Assembly: GCF_016107575.1 (NCBI RefSeq)
Contig: NZ_JABAST010000017.1
Location: 1-62,276 of the forward strand
Direction of reading: 5' to 3'
Source of the DNA: Psychrobacter faecalis
Lineage (GTDB): Bacteria; Pseudomonadota; Gammaproteobacteria; Pseudomonadales; Moraxellaceae
Length of the DNA stretch: 62,276 nt
The position numbers and the translations under genes were made by a program. How positions within the stretch are numbered: position 1 is the first letter of the stretch; the number at the start of each line of letters is the position of its first letter. A model generated the notes under the pieces. It did not search any database. It worked only from the letters and a program-made list of their open reading frames with translations, and was not told the origin of the DNA. This document shows, one piece after another, positions 56,026-62,276 of the stretch.

Positions 56026-57708
56026 ATGATAACAATGCCAGAAGCGTCTGCTAAACAAGACAATACTGTCAATGAAGCTAATAACGACAATAATAGCCCG
56101 TCTATCAGTCAAGACCATGTCGTCCGCAAACGTATTATCTCGAAATCAGTCTTAGGACTGATTTCGTTGTTTATGCTAGTACCGATTTTAATCGTACTAT
56201 TATCGTGGACGCAGCCGGTCGCTGATATTTGGACCCACATGCGTCAATATGTGTTGCCGCAAGTGTTAAAAAATACCGTCATTTTATTGCTGATGGTGAC
56301 ACTGATTTCTGGCATTATCGGCACGGCACTTGCGTGGGTGACCAGTATGTACCGCTTCCCGGGACAGCGGTTTTTTGCGTGGGCGCTGATGCTGCCATTA
56401 GCGATGCCCGCTTATGTCTTAGCATTTGTCACTGTCGGTATCGTTGACTTTAGTGGACCGCTGCAAACGGCGTTAAGGGAGTTTGGTTTTACCACCGCTA
56501 TTCCCTCGGTACGTAATGTTTGGGGCGCAGGTTTGGTATTGTCGTTGGCATTTTATCCTTATGTCTATTTGCTGGCACGCCAAGCGTTTTTATCGCAAGG
56601 CAGGCGCGCGATTGAAGCGGGGCAGATGCTTGGCTTAACTCGTAGTAAGGTGTTTTTTCGGCTGGCATTACCACAGGCGCTGCCTTGGGTCATTGGTGGT
56701 TTGCTGCTTGCTAGCATGGAAACGCTGGCAGATTTTGGTGCGGTATCGGTCTTTAATGTCGATACTTTTACCACGGCGATTTATAAAGCATGGTTTGGAT
56801 TTTTTAGTCTAACCACTGCCGCGCAGTTGGCCGCATTATTAATCGGCGTGGTTTTTATCGTCGTCTTGTTTGAGCAGTATTGGCAAACCAAGCGTGGTAA
56901 TACGGTGACGCAAGGTAGTAGCCAGCGTTTTGAAGCCAGTAAACCTGCGAAGTGGGGCATGGCGCTACTTTGTACGCTGGTATTTTTAATAGCGTTTTTG
57001 ATTCCATTTTTGCAGCTGCTTTATTGGACCGCTTTAAACTTCCAGCAAGACTTTGACGCGCGTTATATTGATTTTGTTAGCAATAGTCTTATGGTTGCCA
57101 GTATGACGACGATATTTATCGCATTTTTGGCGATTATTATTGCGTGGGTCAAGCGTCAATATCCGGATAAATCGACCAAACTCATGACTACTTTAGCCAA
57201 TTTGGGCTATGTGGTGCCGGGTACGGTCTTGGCGGTTGGGATATTTATTCCGATTGCGTGGCTTGATAATCAGCTGATAGCTTTTGGTATTACCTCAACG
57301 CAGTTTTTTTCTGGCAGCGTGATTGTGATGCTGCTCGCCTTGTCGACACGCTTTATGACAGTAAGCTTTCAGCCGGTCGACCGTCAGCTACAACGCTTGA
57401 CCGTCAATCAAGAAGCGGCAGCGAAATTACTCAGTGATAGCCCATATCAGCGCTGGCGGCAAGTGATGCTACCCGTACTTAGCCCTGGGGTGTTAACTGG
57501 GTTATTAATGGGTTTTGTCGAAGTTATGAAAGAGATGCCGATTACTTTGATGACGCGGCGACAAGGCTGGGATACACTGGCAGTACGAGTGTTTGAGATG
57601 ACCAGTGAAGGCATGTGGGGACGCGCCGCCTTGCCAAGTTTGTTGATTGTACTGGTTGGTCTTATTCCTGTTTGGATATTGCTGCGTCAAAGTGATAAAC
57701 AAGGTTAA
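56026..57708 (+). CDS. fbpB: Ferric iron ABC transporter, fused permease FbpB
   Basis: A 560-residue inner-membrane permease with two homologous halves of about six TM segments each. Each half carries an EAA loop that docks the ATPase: AIEAGQMLGLTRSKVFFRLALPQALP in the first, and the looser EAAAKLLSDSPYQRWRQVMLPVLSPG in the second. A ~40-residue Asn/Asp-rich N-terminal tail precedes the first TM. Length and architecture match Fe(III) permeases FbpB/SfuB. It lies between fbpA and fbpC. Confidence 0.93.
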   Translation: MITMPEASAKQDNTVNEANNDNNSPSISQDHVVRKRIISKSVLGLISLFMLVPILIVLLSWTQPVADIWTHMRQYVLPQVLKNTVILLLMVTLISGIIGTALAWVTSMYRFPGQRFFAWALMLPLAMPAYVLAFVTVGIVDFSGPLQTALREFGFTTAIPSVRNVWGAGLVLSLAFYPYVYLLARQAFLSQGRRAIEAGQMLGLTRSKVFFRLALPQALPWVIGGLLLASMETLADFGAVSVFNVDTFTTAIYKAWFGFFSLTTAAQLAALLIGVVFIVVLFEQYWQTKRGNTVTQGSSQRFEASKPAKWGMALLCTLVFLIAFLIPFLQLLYWTALNFQQDFDARYIDFVSNSLMVASMTTIFIAFLAIIIAWVKRQYPDKSTKLMTTLANLGYVVPGTVLAVGIFIPIAWLDNQLIAFGITSTQFFSGSVIVMLLALSTRFMTVSFQPVDRQLQRLTVNQEAAAKLLSDSPYQRWRQVMLPVLSPGVLTGLLMGFVEVMKEMPITLMTRRQGWDTLAVRVFEMTSEGMWGRAALPSLLIVLVGLIPVWILLRQSDKQG

Positions 57709-57861
57709 ACGCCTTTATCATTAAGCAACCATAATCGAAGCGCTATAATCAAAGAGCCTTAATCAAAAAGCCCTAGTTAAAAAAGAAGTATTTTAAAAAA
57801 GCCATACCAAATACCGCGTCAATGATGGGTTTTATTCACTAATAGCTTACTGGTACCGTCT

Positions 57862-59331
57862 ATGTATACTAACTTGATGAACGATTCAACCAATCCAGCA
57901 GCGCCTAAATCCGTCAAGGTGGGCGGCAAGCCAAGACCGGAGCATGTGAAAAAACCACCGACGACTTTATTAACCAAAGCTCAAGTAGCAAAGCTGCAAG
58001 CAGATAGAAGCTTGCCTAAAAATACAGCAAAACAAAATATATTAAAACAAAGCATATCAAAACAAGGTACTTTAAATCAAAGCGTTATAAATCAGACTGT
58101 CTCAAATCAAGAAGCAGCAGAACAGAGCCAATCGCAAGATAACCAAGCTATTAAAGCATCGACTAACAACACCAGCGCTGATGACGCTTACTTTAGCGTC
58201 CAAGATTTAATCGTTGGCTATAACGATACGATTATCGTTAATGGTTTGACGCTCGATTTACAGCAAGGTGAAATAGGCTGTTTTTTAGGTTATAGCGGCT
58301 GCGGTAAAACCACGGCGTTAAGGGCAATTGCTGGTTTAGAGCAAAGCCGCGGTGGCAAAATTCGCTTAAGTAATCAACGTCTGACCGAGCAGACAGCGCG
58401 CACCACCTTTGCGGTCGCGCCAGCCAAGCGCGGTATGGGCATGGTCTTTCAAGATTATGCGTTATTTGGCCATTTAAGCGTGGCAAAGAATATCGCTTTC
58501 GGTCTTAATAAATGGTCGGCTGCTGACAAAAAAGCGCGTGTTAAAGAAATGCTAGCACTTGTCGAATTGACGGAACATGCCGATAAACGTCCTAATGAGC
58601 TATCGGGTGGTCAGCAGCAGCGGGTGGCATTAGCACGTGCGTTGGCACCAAAGCCTAAACTCTTGCTACTTGATGAACCGTTTTCTAATTTAGATGTGGT
58701 ACTACGTGAATCACTGGCGATGAGCGTGCGTGATATCCTTAAACGTACCAATACCACCGCTATTTTGGTCACCCATGATCAAAACGAAGCCTTTGCTTTA
58801 GCGGATAAAGTCGGGGTCATGGATAAAGGTAAATTGGTCCAGTGGGCCACGCCAAGTGAGCTATATCATGAGCCAATCAGCCCATTTGTCGCTGAGTTTG
58901 TCGGCGAAGGGGCAATGATAGACGGCATTATCAAAGAAGGTCATGTCGAAACCGTACTTGGTGATATTTATCGGCGCATGGAAGTCTATGACGAGTTAGG
59001 GCAGCCACTATATTGCGAGTACGACTATCCGAACGGCACACCGATTAAAGTATTGGTACGTCCTGATGATATCGTCCATGACGATGAAAGTGCGCAGACG
59101 GCTTTAGTCGTCGGACGCGTATTCCGCGGGGCAAACTATCTATATCGCTTACAGCTTGCTGACGGTCAAACCGTATTGTCCTTAGTTGCCAGTCATCATA
59201 ACCATGAGATTGGCTCGCAAATTGGTATCTTGCCTATCTTAGAGCATGTAGTAGTGTTTGATGAAAAAGACATCAATGCCACCACCTGGTCAGAGTATGA
59301 TAGATCCGAGCGCGTGGAAGAAATCAGATAG
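57862..59331 (+). CDS. fbpC: Ferric iron ABC transporter, ATP-binding protein FbpC with N-terminal extension
   Basis: A 489-residue ATPase. The core from ~108 has Walker A GYSGCGKT (143-150), Q-loop MVFQDYALFGHLS, signature LSGGQQQRVALARAL (247-261), Walker B LLLLDEP, and the switch His in LVTHDQNEA. A TOBE-like C-terminal part follows, with VLVRPDDIV. Typical FbpC proteins are ~350 residues. The first ~105 residues here are an extra hydrophilic segment with a pentapeptide repeat, (K/N)QxxX, over residues 57-91. An ATG six codons in (57877) is an alternative start. It drives FbpB on the cytosolic side and is 153 bases behind fbpB. Confidence 0.92.
   Translation: MYTNLMNDSTNPAAPKSVKVGGKPRPEHVKKPPTTLLTKAQVAKLQADRSLPKNTAKQNILKQSISKQGTLNQSVINQTVSNQEAAEQSQSQDNQAIKASTNNTSADDAYFSVQDLIVGYNDTIIVNGLTLDLQQGEIGCFLGYSGCGKTTALRAIAGLEQSRGGKIRLSNQRLTEQTARTTFAVAPAKRGMGMVFQDYALFGHLSVAKNIAFGLNKWSAADKKARVKEMLALVELTEHADKRPNELSGGQQQRVALARALAPKPKLLLLDEPFSNLDVVLRESLAMSVRDILKRTNTTAILVTHDQNEAFALADKVGVMDKGKLVQWATPSELYHEPISPFVAEFVGEGAMIDGIIKEGHVETVLGDIYRRMEVYDELGQPLYCEYDYPNGTPIKVLVRPDDIVHDDESAQTALVVGRVFRGANYLYRLQLADGQTVLSLVASHHNHEIGSQIGILPILEHVVVFDEKDINATTWSEYDRSERVEEIR
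58030..58134 (+). repeat. Degenerate 15-bp tandem repeat coding a (K/N)QxxX pentapeptide repeat in fbpC
   Basis: Seven consecutive five-residue units (KQNIL, KQSIS, KQGTL, NQSVI, NQTVS, NQEAA, EQSQS) are encoded by diverged 15-base units. Gln is kept at the second position of each. The region is absent from the standard FbpC core. Confidence 0.75.
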
Positions 59332-59377
59332 TTATCAGTTTTAAAGTTAACGCTGCTCTTTAAGCGTAGCGAGAGCC

Positions 59378-60271
59378 TTAAACTTGGCGCGTTGCCAATA
59401 TATGCAGATAACGTCCCAGCCATTTATACGGCTCGAGTTGTGAGTAGCGTAGCTCCATACGTATTACCGCATCAGGGTCATTATGACCGCCACGTTTGAG
59501 CGGCGCATAATCGTGAAATACGCGCAAGCCACTGGCAAGTATGGTTTGATACTCATGCGTCTTTAGCCACGATTCTACTTCTTCTTTAGCGACCGGATGA
59601 TTGGGTGTGAGGCTTTTTTTATTGTCCGCTTTATACTCTGTATTATCTAATAAGTTAAAATTACCCATAATAAGATTGCGATAATCAAAACTTGCCGGAT
59701 TATAAAAGCACAGCGATAGCGCGCCATGTTCAGTTAAGTGCTTATCAAAAAAATCCATCACAGCGGCCGGTTCTGCCAACCATTCAAGCAGCGCATGACA
59801 CATAATCAAATCAAACTTTTCCGTGTTACTCGCGAGCTTTTCTTCAAGCGCTTGATACGGACAAATATACCACCTAATATCTAAATCCTTTTCGACGCTT
59901 TCAGCGTTTGCTTGCGCTTTCTCCAGCATATTGGCTGAAATATCATTGATCACCAACTTATGTCCCTGAGCCGCAAGCTCAATGGCGATTTGCGCCAGAC
60001 CTGCGCCGACATCTAGAATACGTAACGGTCGCCCAAGCATTTGGCTCATCTGCGTACAATAGATAAAAATATCACGGCGCAATACGGCCAAACGAATGTC
60101 GCCCTTTAAGCCGCCATAAACCTTTTTTTCAAAATGATCGGCAATCGCGTCAAAGCTGCGGTCTGTGCGCGTATCAGATTGTGCAATGGGCGGTATGATA
60201 GCTTGTTTGCTTGGCTGGCTAGTTGCGTGATGAATGGATGGACTGCTTGCTTGGCTCTCTTTTTGTTTCAT
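59378..60271 (-). CDS. cmoM: tRNA 5-carboxymethoxyuridine methyltransferase CmoM
   Basis: A 297-residue class I SAM-dependent methyltransferase similar to CmoM (SmtA). CmoM methylates the carboxymethoxyuridine at tRNA position 34. The match runs along the protein: FDAIADHFEKKVYGGLKGDIRLAVL (40-64), SAM site ILDVGAGLAQIAIELAAQG (85-103), MCHALLEWLAEP, LSLCFYNPASFDYRNLIMGNF, then RVFHDY and LEPYKWLGRYLHILA at the end. A ~38-residue Ser/Gln-rich extension precedes the core. It converges with fbpC. I consider CmoM likely; a generic SAM methyltransferase call would be the fallback. Confidence 0.82.
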   Translation of the reverse strand: MKQKESQASSPSIHHATSQPSKQAIIPPIAQSDTRTDRSFDAIADHFEKKVYGGLKGDIRLAVLRRDIFIYCTQMSQMLGRPLRILDVGAGLAQIAIELAAQGHKLVINDISANMLEKAQANAESVEKDLDIRWYICPYQALEEKLASNTEKFDLIMCHALLEWLAEPAAVMDFFDKHLTEHGALSLCFYNPASFDYRNLIMGNFNLLDNTEYKADNKKSLTPNHPVAKEEVESWLKTHEYQTILASGLRVFHDYAPLKRGGHNDPDAVIRMELRYSQLEPYKWLGRYLHILATRQV

Positions 60272-60462
60272 AAAGTGCTCTGTTTTATCTAAAGTATTTG
60301 CAAGGGTTGTTTATAACTTTTATTGGATTTTAATAGGGTTTTAGCGTATAAATAGTACGGTTGAAGTATAGTTTTTTATTAAAGTATCTAAACTAAACTA
60401 CACTTGTCCATTGCCTAGGATTTCAGGCAATTTTCTGTTTATCACTGCTAAGGATAGCAATC

Positions 60463-62163
60463 ATGGTCTTACCCAATTCATCCATTATAAACAAACCCGC
60501 CATGACGCGTGGTCTATTATCGATCGCCATTGCCAGTAGCTTATTGCTCGTTGGTTGTAATGACGATAATGATAAGATTGGTTTTAATAATACGCCCCAA
60601 CATATCGCCTCTTTTACTGCTGCTCAAATAGATCAAGAGTTGGAAGAAGCCTCAGAAATAGGTAAAGCAGTAACACCAGATGCTATTTGCGGTGTAACCG
60701 TAGAAAAAATTAGCTACCAAACTAAAGGGTCAGCAGGTGAGGCAACCAATGCAACGGCTGCTTTGATGCTACCCAGTGGTAGTGCTGATAAGTGTCAAGG
60801 TGACCGTCCTGTATTATTACATGCCCACGGTACAGCGACTGAAAAAAACTATGATTTCACGCAAGTGGGTAATACTGATAATCCAGCAGGTGTTAGAGCC
60901 ACGCTGATGGCCGCGAACTTCGCAGCGCAAGGTTATATTGTAGTCGTACCAAACTATGCAGGGTACGATACCTCTACTTTAGATTATCATCCCTACTTAA
61001 ATGCAAAGCAGCAATCAGAGGAGATGGTCACTGCACTAGATACGGCGCGTGCGCTTATTAAACAACAGCAAACTGCCAATAATGCTAACTATGTCAAGGT
61101 CAAAGATTCTGGTAAGTTATTCATAACCGGCTATTCACAAGGCGGGCACGTAGCTATGGCGACGGCTCGTTTATTACAGGATCAAAATAGAGTTGTTACC
61201 GCCATTGCACCATCATCAGGGCCTTATGCCCTAGCTGCTTTTGGTGATGCTATAGTTTCAGGTAATGTGAATGCTGGCGCCACTGCCTTCGTTCCGTTAT
61301 TAGCTGTGAGTTTGCAAAAAGTAGATAATAAAATTTATCGCAATCCAACGGAAATTTTTTCCAAACAGTATGCGGATACTAAGCTACCAACAACATCAAG
61401 TTTTGAAGACTTGATAAAGACTGGTAAATTACCAAAGACCGCTTTATTTCAGTCAGCACCGACAGAAATACCTCAGCTTGACCCTGTTTCACCCAGTGAT
61501 AAATTTGGTTTTGCAGAAGAAAACTATTTGATTCAAACCAGTTTTCGTGCCGCTTACCTAGCAGATGTTCGGTCAAATCCTGATGGTTTAGTGGGAGGGA
61601 ATGGTTTACTACCAGCGGCTAGCCCGCAAAATGAATTGCGTAAAGCTCTAAAAGATAATGATTTGCGTGACTTCATTCCTCAAATGCCTACGCTTATCTG
61701 TGGTGGTAATCAAGATCCAACTGTATTTTTTGATCTGAATAGTGGCTCAATGGCTGCCATATTACAACAAGCAAACGCTGATTCTGCGAATAAACTTAAC
61801 GTTACAGTTCTAGATGTTGATACTACTAACAATGATGATCGTGTACAAAATCCAATAACCCCGATCGGTTCAGCACTAGATAACCCATGGATGCTCACCT
61901 CAGCAATAACTGATGTCCAAACTAAATTTACAGGTACGGTTGATCAAGTCTCTACAACGGCTTATACAAAAGCTTACACCAATGCTTATCAAAAAGCGCT
62001 TGCCGACGGTAAAACAGCCGCTCAGGCTGATCTATTGGCTGTTAAAGTGGGCGAAGATGCTGCGCAATTTACTGTAGCTAGTACTTACCACGCTGGTCTG
62101 GTCAGCACTGCTTGTACACAAGCCACCCGTAAGTTCTTTGAGCAAAATTTTAATCAATCGTAA
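60463..62163 (+). CDS. Lipoprotein alpha/beta-hydrolase (secretory-lipase/esterase-like)
   Basis: A 566-residue predicted envelope lipoprotein with lipobox LVGC (acyl-Cys32) and an Asp/Asn-rich start to the mature part. The alpha/beta-hydrolase core has PVLLHAHGT (oxyanion region, ~116-124), VVPNYAGYDTST, and nucleophile elbow GYSQGG with Ser225. A likely acid in GGNQDP and a C-terminal His in TYHAGLVS follow. The size and the GYDTST segment resemble secretory-lipase-type hydrolases. The ATG at 60463 has AAGGA 8 bases upstream. An Ala/Lys/Tyr-rich repeat-like stretch (TAYTKAYTNAYQKAL) sits near residue 505. It stands alone, divergent from cmoM. Substrate unknown; lipids or esters are an inference. 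Confidence 0.75.
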   Translation: MVLPNSSIINKPAMTRGLLSIAIASSLLLVGCNDDNDKIGFNNTPQHIASFTAAQIDQELEEASEIGKAVTPDAICGVTVEKISYQTKGSAGEATNATAALMLPSGSADKCQGDRPVLLHAHGTATEKNYDFTQVGNTDNPAGVRATLMAANFAAQGYIVVVPNYAGYDTSTLDYHPYLNAKQQSEEMVTALDTARALIKQQQTANNANYVKVKDSGKLFITGYSQGGHVAMATARLLQDQNRVVTAIAPSSGPYALAAFGDAIVSGNVNAGATAFVPLLAVSLQKVDNKIYRNPTEIFSKQYADTKLPTTSSFEDLIKTGKLPKTALFQSAPTEIPQLDPVSPSDKFGFAEENYLIQTSFRAAYLADVRSNPDGLVGGNGLLPAASPQNELRKALKDNDLRDFIPQMPTLICGGNQDPTVFFDLNSGSMAAILQQANADSANKLNVTVLDVDTTNNDDRVQNPITPIGSALDNPWMLTSAITDVQTKFTGTVDQVSTTAYTKAYTNAYQKALADGKTAAQADLLAVKVGEDAAQFTVASTYHAGLVSTACTQATRKFFEQNFNQS

Positions 62164-62276
62164 GATTGTTTAAGTTTGAGTCTAATATTCATACTAATAA
62201 AAAAAACTGTATCCTTTGGATTAATGCCAGTCAGTTAAGGCAAAAACTCAATAAAAGTAATAAAATAGCCCATCTA

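Noticed and set aside
59338..59377. Hairpin in the fbpC-cmoM gap as a terminator
   Set aside because: Pairing is broken (GCTCT/AGAGC plus separate TTAA arms) and there is no T-tract on either strand.

Overview
The window looks like a chromosomal segment of a Psychrobacter-type bacterium (Moraxellaceae, Gammaproteobacteria). This is inferred from the character of the recognised proteins, the moderate-to-low GC content with AT-rich spacers, and gammaproteobacterial gene sets such as secB-grxC-yibN, rplU-rpmA, rplM-rpsI, scpA-scpB and ccmFGHI. Most of the window is ordinary core genome. The accessory material is concentrated in the first 7 kb.

Layout. Bases 1-4927 are the C-terminal 1.6 kb-codon part of a giant BapA-type, type I-secreted adhesin. 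Bases 4928-7040 are a decayed, AT-rich region: an IS630 first frame with a broken second frame, a 5'-truncated rhodanese gene, stop-riddled minus-strand remnants (one IS3-like), and finally an isolated 3' half of a tRNA-Val(GAC) gene with its terminator. This looks like the scar of an integrated element. Bases 7200-13815 hold a carboxylate-uptake locus: tctC, tctB and tctA, a second organic-acid permease, a GntR/HutC-type regulator and a TSUP permease. Bases 14241-16319 carry a glutathionyl-hydroquinone reductase and hemB. Bases 16572-23057 are a three-gene RND efflux operon (adaptor, pump, outer-membrane channel). It is preceded by a promoter with the over-long 20-bp spacer and central dyad typical of MerR-family control. 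Bases 23741-35334 are housekeeping genes: ispB, rplU-rpmA, lolA, scpB/scpA, trpS, a lipid A acyltransferase, rpsI/rplM, rsmD and mrdA. Bases 35927-42108 hold a DUF445 membrane protein and the cytochrome c maturation genes ccmF-ccmG-ccmH-ccmI. Bases 42337-48105 hold adk, secB, grxC, a YibN-like rhodanese, rsgA, orn, a hemerythrin and a CopD-like membrane protein. A tRNA-Val(UAC)/tRNA-Asp(GUC) pair follows with a near-perfect sigma70 promoter. Bases 48747-62163 hold cardiolipin synthase, a Sel1-repeat tail-anchored protein, waaA, rsmE, the fbpABC ferric-iron ABC transporter, cmoM and a lipoprotein alpha/beta hydrolase.

How the parts work together. The envelope theme is strong: adhesin, RND pump, LolA, LpxL-type acyltransferase, WaaA, cardiolipin synthase and PBP2. 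TctCBA, the SLC13/MatC-like permease and the GntR regulator probably form one regulated uptake locus for a small organic acid. In both binding-protein-dependent systems (tctC-tctB and fbpA-fbpB), a perfect hairpin lies directly behind the binding-protein gene, which suggests differential expression of binding protein over permease. I did not find a clearly new multi-gene system. The most interesting items are the MerR-type promoter in front of the RND operon, the tRNA-Val island scar, the triplicated composite module in the adhesin, a 68-bp MITE/REP-like element near rpsI, and the pentapeptide-repeat N-terminal extension of FbpC. All assignments come from reading the sequence; no database search was run.
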